Positions 39,201 to 50,617 of a DNA stretch of 64,000 nt are shown here, in pieces. A program made the translations under genes and the position numbers. The DNA lies in NCBI GenBank assembly GCA_037389465.1, contig JAZARR010000094.1, positions 30,538 to 94,537 of the forward strand, read 5' to 3'. Source of the stretch: Baylisascaris procyonis (taxonomy: Eukaryota; Nematoda; Chromadorea; Rhabditida; Ascarididae). Every line of letters begins with the position of its first letter. Position 1 is the stretch's first letter. The notes under the pieces are model-generated. The model saw only the letters and a list, made by a program, of their open reading frames with translations. It was not told where the DNA came from and ran no database searches.

Positions 39201-42200
39201 TCATCGAATCATCGCTCCGAGTCATACAAAGACAAGCAAGACAGAATAAAAGCTTAATCTAGAAATCAGAAGATATTTGAATATTACTTTTTCATATCTA
39301 TACGATCAAACATTGGACTCTAGCAAAATAATATTAGAATTTAAATATTCCATCAATAGATCTTTGAACGTTTTAAATAACAGCTGAATAAAAACGAATT
39401 TTGGGGTGATTCTCGACAACATCGATTGCTTACAGAGATTTTAGAAAAAAGGATTTTTTTAGAATTGTTGGATGCAATATAATCGAAGAAAAAGTCATTT
39501 TTTTACGTTTAGAGATAAACATAAAAAGTGGCTTACCCTCCAACTTTTGCAACCATATCTTTATAGAGTCGAATTAATCGATCAATAGCATTCTCTCTTA
39601 TTTCCAATGAAGGCAAATGAGGTAGGAAATCATTGCCTACGAAGAAACACATAAACACCTGCAAATATCTCCTTAAATTACTGCGTCAAAATACTATGTC
39701 CTCTAGTACATCATTAACAATAAGAAAACAAACACTAAACATTTGAACTGAATTTGGATTACCACTCTCTGCTTATTTAATAATAAAGACAGATGTGCGC
39801 AAGAGAAAGGAGGCGCAAAATGTGGAAAAAACAACATCAACGAAAATCATCAGCGGCAGCAAATACACAAAAAACCTACCCAATCATCGATGGCTCTTTC
39901 GAGATCGAAAGGAATGGCCGAATTATTCATTTGCAATTCTCTCTCTAAATATTCCCTTAAAACCGGCAATCGAACAAAGATGAAATTTGTTTCTTTCTGC
40001 ATTGGATTCGCATCACATTCCGCTGCTTCATCTTGTGCCAATCTGAAAGCATAAATTTTTTTTTAATCAGATAGCATATGATGAATGTGATAGCTAGCAG
40101 AAAATAATTTTCAACGAAATGACGGAGGTAAGAAGAAGACAGTGAGTCGGGATGATCTGAATAGAGACATAGCAAAGAAATAAATATGAACGGTGAGAAA
40201 ACTCATCGCTAGTCAGAATCCCTATATCGCATTATGTATAACCCATGTATAAATTTATCATGTGCACCAATGTATGTACATAAACATATAAGCCTTATAG
40301 ATTAGGCCTTCACTTTACTCATTATACTTTATCTAAGTAGCACAAAGCCGACTTCAATAAAATATTATAAGAAAGCTTAAAAGGGAGTAAGTCAACATGC
40401 CCTTGACAATCTTTAACTTCGTGTCCGTATTGACCACAGAGATCACAAGGTCGCTGTTGATTGGGAATGAACTCTTCGCGGATGATATTGAAGTTGGGTT
40501 CGTGTGTGGCCAATCCCAACATAATGAGATCGGCATCCGCACCACATAAACAATGCACCGTATTCGGGTCGTGTGATGGAGATGCCCTCTGACGACGAAT
40601 AAAATCCATTATTTTATGTTCACCTTCACCTGGTGCGTTTGCGTCCGATAGAATCACCTCAACAATTGTTGTTCTATTCAAAACGCACACAATTTAGATA
40701 GAACAATCAACGAATATTTTGTTTGCCATGTCCTCGAAGTTCCTTATCTCCGTGTGCAAAAGCGAATTTGCTGAAGTTAATCATAAATCAAAATTGGCGA
40801 TGAACGGATAAGCAAATCATTTGCAAAAGACCTATTCTGAAATGTACCTCTTCAAAAAAAAAAAAAACGAAGTTTAAAAACTGGTGAGTGAGGGGAGAGA
40901 GGGTAGAAGAAGTGAAGGTATGTGGATGGTGATGACTCCCCCACTGTTTTCCTTGATACTGTAGATCAATCCTGCCCTTTACCCATTTGCGGATTCAACA
41001 AACAACTACCAGCTATCAAATTACAAAGAACAAAAAGAACACTTAAAAAGGAACCTACTTCGATATTCGCCCAACCTGGATCATTGTTAAGACGCATATG
41101 CACATAATAACGGAGCGCATCGGCAAGCCTTAAGAAGATTAGAAGATTTATTGACGACTCAGATAAGAAATTATAACACTTTCAAAACAGCTTCTTAATA
41201 CACGACATAGGAAATAAGCAAAATTAATTTTTGAAGTGAATTTTTCGAAAATTCGTTCAAACCAATTAGTGATTATACTGATTGAATTTTGATTTTAAGA
41301 ATATTTCTAACGATAAATCGCACAAGAAATATTTTTTTCTCAATTATGGCTAAGCAAACAACGGAAGGGATTAACTGAGATCATTCAGAAAAGGTATCCC
41401 GTTGATTACAAAGATATTAATCAAATACGGAAGAGAGCAAAAAAAGTTGATAAAAACTCTAACGTTATGACTAAAAATCACCAACAAATAGTGATAAAAC
41501 ATTGAAAAGCCAGGTATTTCTTTACCTGGCCATAAATGGAGTGCCTGGAGTGATGCAATTACTATCGAAATGTTCGCCTTCATCTTTTTTTGGAGGCAGC
41601 GGAAATCCTTCCTTTTCGAGACGTTCTCGCACTTCAGCGATTTGCTGCAGTTTCTCTGCTGCCTCCTTTGATGCACGAAAACGTCGACTTCTTTGTTGAT
41701 TCATCTAATATAACATATGCGAGCAATCAGAAAAGCAGCGATTCCAATAATTCAGTGAAAAGAACAACAAAACGATGGTTGGCTTATGAAATGGTACATG
41801 CAAAAGGAATGTAGTACCGAATGGTGTTATAATTCTATCCTCTTGCCATCAAGAAAAATATTTTAGTGATGAAAATCATTCAATTCGAAAACCTTGATGT
41901 GTGCTGCAAACTAGAGAGCTTGCCAAGTGCGCAAAATATGCAAAGAACTTCAAACATTTAAACTTTTTTTTATTATTCAAATGAAATAATTTTCAAGAAC
42001 TTTAAGAAACGAGCGCTACTTTAGCTCTTGGTGCGACGCCATCGATCGCCATGTACAATAAACGACGAGGACGTACAATAGCGAATATTCGATCGATATA
42101 TTCGAATATGAGTGCCTGCAAAAAAAAGCATTGATGCACAGCACAAAAATAAACACATACTTCTCAAAGCGAAGTTTGTAAGCAAAAGATAACTTAACGG

Positions 42201-43234
42201 GGTATCTTTTCATTGCGCGTTTTGTGAGTCAGCGATATCACTTATTAGTAAAGAGAGTAAAGGCAAAAAAGGATAGTAATCCAAAAAAGAAGTTTTGTCG
42301 ATGGTACAAGCATTATACCCAAACCTTGCTTATGCCAAAGCGTGCTAAAGCATTGAAATCGTTGCAATTTTCAGAAATTTTCTGCGTTGATTATTCTTTA
42401 AAAATCTCAGAAATATATCGCAGGAATTTAAGAAATATGAACTTTTCAGAAAAGATAGCTAAATTGAACGATTTCTCAAATAAAAATAAACCTAAAAATT
42501 ACTTACAAACATCTCATCTTCGGATTTTGGAGCCGGTCGATTTTCTGGATGCGTACATGGATGAATAATCCCATTCATATCCAAATAAAGATTATCAAAT
42601 TCCTTAAATAAATTTATAAATTTAGGAAACAATAAAGCGCTTTTATCACACAACAGTGGAGATCTGGATTGAACGCCGTCTCGATCGAAATTTCAAACAG
42701 CAGTCCGGATTTAAGTTAAATATGCCTAGTCGAATCCAATCCGAACTTCCAGAAAAGCATTGAACGTGGCTGGCCTCGATCTGATTTGCTCTAAATCAGT
42801 ACTATTGAACGACTACCACGCAAACGATCTACACGGAAAGACAAATCTTTGCTTTGGACAATAGCCCCAAACGATCGAGACCCACATCTGAACTGTCTTT
42901 CATCTTACAGCCTCATTCTCCATTTCGATCTCCGTCTTTCAACGATGAAAGGAAGGACATTATAATCAAAGAATTCACTACCGAAATAAACGTACTTAAA
43001 TTCTGCTTAATTTGCCAAATTATGATAATTTTAGAAGTAACTTATTGCATGTTCAATAGGATTGTTAAAAAAGTAAGCAATAAGAAAAAGGCAAACTTGA
43101 AAGTTGGGGTTGGGTTCCGTTGTTCGAACGGGAATGAGATTCCCGTCGAAATCACGTGGTTTTTCTTCAACCGCATTCACGATTACCGAAGGATATTTGC
43201 GTGATAACCAACGAAAAAACGCTGGAACACCCAT
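33276..43234 (-). CDS. xrn-2: XRN2, nuclear 5'-3' exoribonuclease
   Basis: Degrades 5'-monophosphate RNA in the nucleus, including the downstream product in torpedo termination, and trims rRNA and snoRNA. Nineteen exons, all phases consistent: 43234-43097, 42602-42507, 42115-42020, 41704-41526, 41128-41059, 40657-40401, 40042-39880, 39658-39537, 39185-39089, 38945-38715, 38352-38266, 37740-37567, 37236-37082, 36621-36450, 36229-36115, 35174-35035, 34643-34512, 34438-34191, 33516-33276; about 970 residues, normal for the family. Seen: N-terminal [16 protein letters not shown], acidic active-site segments [21 protein letters not shown] and [11 protein letters not shown], the zinc knuckle [14 protein letters not shown], the block [39 protein letters not shown], and a Gly/Tyr/Arg-rich tail. 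The exon 6 donor appears to be GC rather than GT. A GC-rich patch lies in intron 15. Confidence 0.98.
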
Positions 43235-43902
43235 CGTGCGATGATGAACTTCTGTTTGCTCAAGCCGTACACACAGCAATTAGTCACCTGATCGTAGCAA
43301 TTAACCTTCCGATACAAATGCAAGCCGACAGACATAATTAACTTCTCGAGATGCAACAAACAACTTCAGACATCAATCTTTCATTCGACATTACCGAAAT
43401 TAACATGACTACTATGCCAACGTAACGTAGGAGATGAAGGTGTATTATGAATTTAATAAATGACTGCCAACTTTCGAAGCGAAATTCAGAAAGTGGCGAC
43501 GATTAAAACAACTGCCACCCAAATGCTACAAAACTAGCGCCAAATCTTTCATAAGTTAAATGCACGGCTACTTAGCCACTGTATAAAGCTACTGAGTGTC
43601 ATTCATGTCAAGAACGTGAAAGACTTAGAGAAAGAGGTGGTTATAAAAATTTTAGCACGCTTTGCTAAACAGGTGTTGTACCTGTGACTTTTATCTCTCG
43701 ACTTTCATTCCTTTCGCAAAAAAAAGTTTTTTTTAGATGCGTCTATTAAAAACGCTAGTTTCTTTACAATCGGCGCTTCTCGACAAAAAGCTCACACCTC
43801 GTCCAGCGCAATGGCTAGGAATCTGTTTACAAAGAAACCAGTCGGAATGGGAGATGGTAAATATACTGCGATTGATTCGAAATGCTTTGCATACATCAGC
43901 AA
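43235..43902. other. Gap 5' of XRN2
   Basis: Probably holds the XRN2 promoter and the 3' UTR of the next minus-strand gene. A pyrimidine-rich tract precedes AG just upstream of the XRN2 ATG. No coding signal seen. Confidence 0.4.
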
Positions 43903-44298
43903 TCACTGATCCACATTGCTGAGCGATAGCATTGCATTGATACTCTTGTGGCGGGATAGCCACACATTTGCAAAACACTGCTCGACATCTTCTATTTGCA
44001 TTATGCCAGACTCTATTTTGTTTAAACTTCCATAGATCATAAACACAATGAGGTTTTCATTCCACGCCAAATGGCCTGAGCGCAGCGCTTTATTCTGCCC
44101 AAATCTCACCGCCAAACAAATGCCAGCATCAAGTAAATCGACGTAGCACAATAGTATGTATAAATATTGGCAAAACAGTACACTACAAGACATGATTTCG
44201 ATCAACAAACTCATATCTCTCCTAGCATTCTTTTCAACAGCTAATAAATGAACAACCTCAGAGAGGACACGTAGTTGATTACGTGAAGAAAGCAACAC
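43903..44298 (-). CDS. Unrecognised protein, probable terminal exon
   Basis: An open frame of 131 codons that starts right after an acceptor-like TTATAG and ends at TGA. The translation is mixed alpha-helical in character, with a Leu/Cys-rich middle (near CQYLYILLCYVDLL), a basic stretch, and a C-terminal part ending SNVDQ. I do not recognise the family. It could be the last exon of a gene whose earlier exons lie in 44300-44900, where an open stretch at 44683-44435 (minus) is a weak candidate, or it could be a short trans-spliced gene starting at an internal ATG. Stop-free length and codon mix are better than in surrounding DNA, but this alone is modest evidence. Confidence 0.4.
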   Translation of the reverse strand: MLLSSRNQLRVLSEVVHLLAVEKNARRDMSLLIEIMSCSVLFCQYLYILLCYVDLLDAGICLAVRFGQNKALRSGHLAWNENLIVFMIYGSLNKIESGIMQIEDVEQCFANVWLSRHKSINAMLSLSNVDQ

Positions 44299-44926
44299 CT
44301 ATAAGTAGAATAATTGCTATGACATCATAGACAATCAAACATTTAGCTTAAAAAACCCTCGTAACAAAAAAATAATTGCATGATATATGAACAAAGATTG
44401 AATAAAGTAGCGGGTGCATCATGTAGAAAATTGATCAGCAGCGATATGTAACTGAAAGCAAAAACATAAATGGGTAACAGAAAGCAAAATAGTCATCACA
44501 CCCGTTATGATCACTAAGAATTAAAGTTATTAAATAAAAAGATAGTAAGCGCATCGTCAAAGCATCTACTTTCAAACAAAAAAGAAGCATCTGGCGCCAG
44601 AGGCTTAATCTAAAGAACGCATTTCCTTCATGATAACACTGTTGTATGGGAAGAAAATGGGCGGTTACAAGGTGAATTCTCAAGTGTTAGGACTCGCGCT
44701 AAATATATAGTAGCACAAAATCATTAGTAGCCCACCTCAGTGCTAAAATATTTGGTTTTTTCAGTTAAGTTGCGGAAAACAATAGCAAAGAAAGTCATTT
44801 CCCCATTCAGTATCATAGAAGCCACGCTAACCCTTATTCGTTGGAATAAACCACTTTAGTTTTGTTAACTTTACCTCACTGCACCAAACCACCAAGTTGC
44901 TAGCAGATGAGATAGGCGCCTAAAAA

Positions 44927-44954
44927 GCGCCCTCGACCGCTCGGCCATCTCGCC
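44927..44954 (-). pseudogene. tRNA-Leu 5'-half relic
   Basis: Twenty-eight bases matching the 5' part of the array tRNA (GGCGAGATGGCCGAGCGGTC intact, then diverged). The sequence leaves tRNA similarity before the anticodon stem. Confidence 0.85.
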
Positions 44955-44970
44955 ACTTTGAGCTGCTTGC

Positions 44971-45178
44971 CAAGATTGCCGTAGGTGAAATATTTGCCCG
45001 CTATTCTAATAGAAGAGGTGGTTGCATTGTCTGTAGGTGTTGCAAAAGGTGCCTCCCCACAGGAATTGACGAGAGTGGGATTCGAACCCACGCCTCCGAA
45101 GAGACTGGTGCCTTAAACCAACGGCTATCAGGATTGGCACAGGTGAAATATTCGCCCGCCATTCTAACAGAAAAGGTG
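44971..45178. repeat. Direct repeat flanking the tRNA relic, period 158
   Basis: A 50 bp segment at 44971-45020 recurs at 45129-45178 with about 8 mismatches. It shares no obvious similarity with the main-array spacer. Together with the tRNA pieces this looks like one and a bit units of an older array with another spacer. Confidence 0.75.
45067..45120 (-). pseudogene. tRNA-Leu(AAG) 3'-half relic
   Basis: Matches the array tRNA from the T-arm and acceptor 3' strand through the anticodon loop (AAG), ending at the anticodon stem 5' strand. It lies upstream, in transcription direction, of the 5'-half relic. Confidence 0.88.
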
Positions 45179-45187
45179 CCCACAATG

Positions 45188-45234
45188 GAGGGGAGGGGGG
45201 GGAGGAGGGTTGGGAGGAGGGCGGAGGAAAGGGC
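45188..45234 (+). other. G-rich tract, possible G-quadruplex
   Basis: At least five runs of three or more G with short loops on the plus strand. Fold is inferred from composition only. Confidence 0.5.
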
Positions 45235-45811
45235 TGGAATAGATAGTTGGAAGGTGTTTTTACTGTAGTGTTCTTACAACTGGTTCCCTTTTATAGAATG
45301 GAGCTGTTGAAGCCTCGAAACAATTGTAGTAAGCAAAACATGCAGAAAATGAAGCGAAATAACTGTTTCTACCTTACTAAGTGCTTATGTGGAATAAAAT
45401 TCTAGGTGAGATCAATGAAGCAAACTTTGCGTTCAGGTAAAGAAACTGTGAAGCTGAAAAATAGCAGCATGCAACAATACGCCCAATTTCCGTTAAGCTG
45501 CGAAGTAAAAGAACGCAGTAATCGTAAAAATCGCTCGCTATTACTCAACATCACAGGTAGCCCTCTAAAAAACATTTCAAATAGTAAAATAAAATAATTT
45601 CGTTGTGTTCGCCTTGCGCATATTGCTTTATTTTATAGTCTGCTTGCCCAATTTCAATGATCATCGCTCTATTATCACTTCGAAACCCATTTTGCCGATT
45701 CCAGGTTGATCGCTCATTAAACCAATACAGGCAAGTCTACAGAAGGCTTAACAAAAGCAATTTTTAATCTTTGTGATAGATTTGCACGAATAAGTTCGTA
45801 GACATTCATAA

Positions 45812-48800
45812 TTATGCTGATTCTTCATCGTTTATTTCTTTCTCCACTTCTGCACCGATATCGTACACCTGAAAATATTATTTCCCAATTATCTTATGCA
45901 TAATTTACTCGTTGATCATACTTTTATATACTCGGATTGCGAATAGTTCAATCGAAATGCCTCAGATAATCTGCAAATTTACGAATCTTTACTAGTGAAT
46001 GATACTGAGATAGATTCAAAACAATTTGTGAAATAACTTCGTGAATATTTTATATAATTCACATTTCATTTAAAATTTTTACCATTTAATTTTTAGAAAA
46101 ATTTAAAATTTACATTTCATTTAGTGAAATCACTTAAAATTTTCGAATCTTTTTTTAGCATTTGGAACGTTCGAAAATCGCACCTAACATTTTAAAAAAA
46201 TTTGTTGGGAAATTTGCGAAATGAGGAGTAGTGCGCCGAATCTGAATATAGCATTCGAATAAATTTCCTAAACAAGCTAATGTAAGCGCTTTCGGAAGAA
46301 TCCAACTGTTTCACCTTGCATCAGTATTAAATCATTCACTCCTGTAAGTCAAGAAGGATTTTTAATATCATTTTTCCCCAAGGTAACGGTTGTTTTAGGT
46401 TTTATATGCCTTATCGTTTCTTTATAAAGCTTGATGATTATTCAGTGCGTTGTAGATGATGCGATTGATGTGATATGCTTATAAATTTTGAGGACTCTTT
46501 TAGGTTTTACACCTTCAAAAATCTCTTTTTGAAGGTTTATGATAACGCGAAGCTTTTTGTGCAGTTTTAAACTTAATCCTTCTTACGAGTAAGTTGTTTT
46601 CAGTTATTTGCTATCAAAAACCCTTCCTACAGAAACTAACCAAAGATGAGAAGATGAGCAATAGCGCTTCGGCACTACCGAAAATCGCTCTTGTCGAAAT
46701 TTGAATTTTTTTAAATTTTTAAAAATTTTTTTTAAAATTTTGAAGAATTGCATTTGCCTACCACTTTGGGATGAAAAACAGGAAAGACATAAAAGTAGTT
46801 TCAAAATGTGCCACACAAAAATGATAAAAAATTCATAAATAGGAGTGTAAAGGCTTATTCAAAAGTCTATGTAGTAGTTTTATAATTCTTTGTTCTCGTA
46901 GTCGAAATGAGTGGTAAATTTGGGCTATAAATGATGTAAATAAACGTACCACGTTGCGATGGGTTGTGAAAACAAAAGGCTTTTCCGGTCTTGCGGGTTG
47001 TTCATCGTCTTTATCCTCCTCAATTTCCTCCTTAATGAAACATAATTACATCGTATTTTTATCTTTGCCTCTAAGAGTCAAAAAAAAAACATTCGAAGAT
47101 TCACTTCATAAAAATTCGATACGATGATCTCATCTCCTCCGTGAATCCGATCAAGCGACAATTTCTCTACTCTCTATCAAAAACTCATCGGTTATTTCAT
47201 AGTGAGCATCTTTTCGCAAACCGCGCTTCCCATAGGGATTCATCTATCATTTTTGCAGCCTCAAACAACGAATCGTTTGTAGATCTACATCAACGAATAG
47301 ATCAAATAAAATATTGAAGCACTATTATGCATATTTTATCATATGCCAATGCGTTATGATTTTTTTTTCAATTTTTTTTAACAAGTTAAATTCAAAAGCG
47401 CATATTGTGCTAATTACTCTATTAGACTCCTCTTTTTTATATATTCATAAATGATGGATGATCAATAATAATTAATTCCACTAAAATATAGCATATATAA
47501 AAAGAACGAAAGAGAGATAGTGAGTGACCAAGTGAAATTGTTGAGAAGAGGCGATCGGAAGTGGTCCTTTATGTTCGAATTGCGATGCTGACATGAAGAT
47601 ATTTTCCTCTTCTTTTTCTTTAAAAAAAAAACGTTAGAAATAATTAAATAATGGAAACGAATTTTTATTGAATTAAATAATGACAACAAATTTTTATTGT
47701 TACCATTAAAATACCTCTTTATAGGGAAGGATTTCTTTAATTCACATAAATGAATATTATTGTTTTATGTCTTTTTTCTTTTAAATGATATTTCAAATAA
47801 AATATGAAAGTTTATAATAAGAGAATTCATTGCGTTAGTAATATTCCATTGTACTCTGAAAGAAGATATTCACTTTTAAGTACGACTAAAGTAAAGAAAT
47901 ATATACTAAAGCCTGCAAGGCCTCGTTCACGGAGATCATCAACGATCAACGCGATTATGAGTACGATAACGGCGATCATTCCAAGTGCAGCAGCAATAAT
48001 CGGTCCTTTACAATCAGTACAATCTTGTCGTTCTTCACATGTTCTCATCTCATCCTCTGGGATCGGCTTTGAATCAAATTTCCCATATATTCTAAAATAT
48101 AGATTTAAGGTTATCAATTAACTTCAAATTTATATATACATTTCGATATTAAATTTAAATTTATCTTTTTTTTCTGAAAGTGTCAATGTTTGAGTGCTTA
48201 TTAGATCATCATAAATCGATTAGTGTGCAGTAGATTTTTCAATAAATATATGCATATTAAAATATGTGATTTTTCACTATGGAAGAGTAGCAAAGCAAAT
48301 ATTACTCTAACGAAGTAGCAAATATTGTTATATTATTCGTTCATTTATATGCGCTTTTGAAGGTTTTCAGTTTTATCAGCTATTGCCAATATTTTCAGAT
48401 TTGGTTAGTGGTCATTCAGCTATTGCCATTTTCACAGTTGATTATTTTAAAAAAAGGTATTAAATGTAATACTTATGATCATAGATATGAGTGATGATTT
48501 GAGTTATAAAGTTGAATAACACTCAAATAGGGAGAATAAAGTAGATAATTGGGATTAATTTTAGTTGCGCTTGAATGAACAGATTATAGCCGTGAAAAGT
48601 ATAGACATACAACATTTTTTTAAATCAAAATAAATTACAAAATAATAATACATTGAGGTCGGATTTAAAAATTAATAATTGCCTTTCGTATTTTTCTTCA
48701 ATTGTCTCCTTGTTGTGTTTCAAAAACGCAACTCCGATAGCAGCCTCAAACTGTTGACTGTTGAAGGATGTTTGACTGAAATTTGACAGTAATGCGTGGT

Positions 48801-48870
48801 TTTGTTGAGGTGCTATATCGACTGCATTTGTATATCCGTACCAGATGATCACACACAAGAGCAGCACCAT
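45812..48870 (-). CDS. Small single-pass membrane protein, unknown family
   Basis: Exons inferred: 48870-48683, 48091 to about 47883, 47030-46950, 45868-45812; roughly 178 residues. The chosen start gives a signal-peptide-like MVLLLCVIIWYGYTNA, followed by a short extracellular part with one N-x-S/T site (NFS) and a three-Cys motif CEERQDCTDC. Then comes a strongly hydrophobic helix around GPIIAAALGMIAVIVLIIALI, and a cytosolic tail with an acidic stretch (EEIEEDKDDE) and C-terminal DEESA. Intron 1 would be GC-AG (AG/GCAATT), which joins in frame. The end of exon 2 is uncertain. An alternative start at 48984 adds 38 residues and sits 10 nt after a CACAG acceptor, so it is a real competitor. 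No family recognised. Confidence 0.6.
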
Positions 48871-49846
48871 CTTGGCACCTTTCAACGGTATCGACTCTTG
48901 TTGATTATCTACAAGATGGACTATTTTTCCAAAATTTAATTGCAACGTAATAAGTCTCCGTATAAACGGTTGGTTTGTCAGCATTAAAATCCACCTGTGT
49001 TGTCGTCGTATTATGTCTCATAATTATTCAGCTTATAGAGCTGAAGGTCATATCCCTTAGAAGGAATATTTAGTTTCGCCAACGTTGAGCAAACTATAAA
49101 ACAAACTTTCACATAGATCAATTGTTCATGTGTTCAAAAATCTTAAAATTACAATTATTTTGAGCATTAAAATTTAAATTTAAAATCGTTTATCAATTTA
49201 AGTAGAAATGCATTCAAATTCGAACTCATTTTTCGAGAATTGCAAGAAAACAAAAACTCTCAACTAATCTAACAGTGAAGTGATTTAAAAAAAAATAATG
49301 TGGAAAATATATGCCCCAATTTTTTCGAAAAGAAACCATATTTGATATGTAAATTCTTTGTTGAATTATTCTAGAAAAGACGCTAACAAGCTTTATTCCA
49401 ACGAAATATACTAATTCATTTTATATTTAAGGAAATTTATGAACGATCTTACGTTTTATTACTCTAAGCAGAGGGGAAGCAAGCTTATCGTTGCTATTGC
49501 CTCCTTATTGCAGGCATTAAATTACTACTTATGGCCGTATAGGTTGTAGTAAAATTAATCGTTCTGCTGTTCACAAGGAAATAAATCATTAAATGTAGCA
49601 GGCATACCGTTGAGCGTCGTGTCAACTCAACCACACCATCGTCGTTATAAATAAACACAGGTGAGCAAATTGCTTTCAACGCTTAGATTTATTTAGGTAT
49701 ATGGAAAATTGGTTGCATAGAAATGTACGATATGTTGCAGGCAATTTCCGTTCGTTTTTTTCATCCATTTTATGAAAAGTACTTCATTGTTATCGGTTAC
49801 ATTGCATCCATTTTCATTGATTCCCGTTCATTTATGGAAGATGCTG

Positions 49847-49927
<81 letters not shown>

Positions 49928-49935
49928 GTATATAT

Positions 49936-49970
<35 letters not shown>

Positions 49971-50617
49971 GTTATACACTATTAATGTGCTATAATGCTT
50001 TTATAATTCGATTACTATGTCTGACTAAAACCTTTGCGAGGTACGTTTTTTCTGCATGCGCTTAGTGCTTCGATAGATCTCACTTCCGTATTACGATATT
50101 GCTGCGTACCGCCATATTCATATCTGTTCGCGATTGATGTACCGATTGTTTAATTTTCGACCATAAGTCCATATTGCAGTGGGAGGTATCCATGATTTTA
50201 TTAGTTGTCGTTTTGTTTTATAGGAATGGGAAGTGGAAAAGAAAAGAGGCAAAGATGGATGGGCTGAATATTTTAACTTAACTAATATTTTAAATAGTAA
50301 CTTTAGAGATGTTTTTACTAATAGCTTCAGAGTATAAATTTTCGTTCTTTCAACGGATCGTTTGACTGTGCGGTTGCTGTGTACCTGCAATGTTATCATA
50401 CCTTTTGATATATTCCTTGAAAGGTGACATTGTTGAAGTGAGCAAGTTGTAAAACCTATGCTTAGGATCCCTCCAATGGTTTTTTATATAATACTTGAGC
50501 TGATTAAAAAGTGAAGCATATCGGGTACGTTGATGAAACTTTTCTGTTTTTTTTTAATTTCCGGTTTTGAGAGATGTTTAGTTTGTTGTCGTTTCAGTCA
50601 AAACAATTAACTTTTCA
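48871..50617. other. Gap between membrane-protein and kinase genes
   Basis: Head-to-head genes. Contains the microsatellite described next and one weak minus-strand exon candidate near 49608-49688. The kinase start is preceded by GTTTCAG at 50590-50596, a likely trans-splice acceptor. Confidence 0.4.
49851..49970. repeat. (TA)n then (TTTA)n microsatellite
   Basis: An almost pure TA run to about 49917, two TATATATG interruptions, then about nine TTTA units to 49970. Confidence 0.97.

Larger units (their letters stand above)
44299..45811. other. Gap with tRNA relics and G-rich tract
   Basis: Apart from the tRNA-Leu relics, their associated direct repeat and a G-rich tract, listed separately, nothing gene-like is supported. 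A TTTATT at 45627-45632 is AATAAA on the minus strand and may serve the membrane-protein gene to the right. Confidence 0.4.

Noticed and set aside
42224..42568. 114-codon plus-strand frame
   Set aside because: Overlaps XRN2 exon 2 and intron on the opposite strand; Lys-rich low-complexity translation with no support.
44927..45120. Functional permuted tRNA gene
   Set aside because: The two halves together lack the junction around the anticodon stem and D-arm, and the 5' half is diverged.
45406..45597. 63-codon plus-strand frame
   Set aside because: No motif, no homology recognised, no splice or promoter context.
49723..50065. Plus-strand frames rich in IYIYIY and LFIYLFIY
   Set aside because: They are translations of the (TA)n and (TTTA)n microsatellite.
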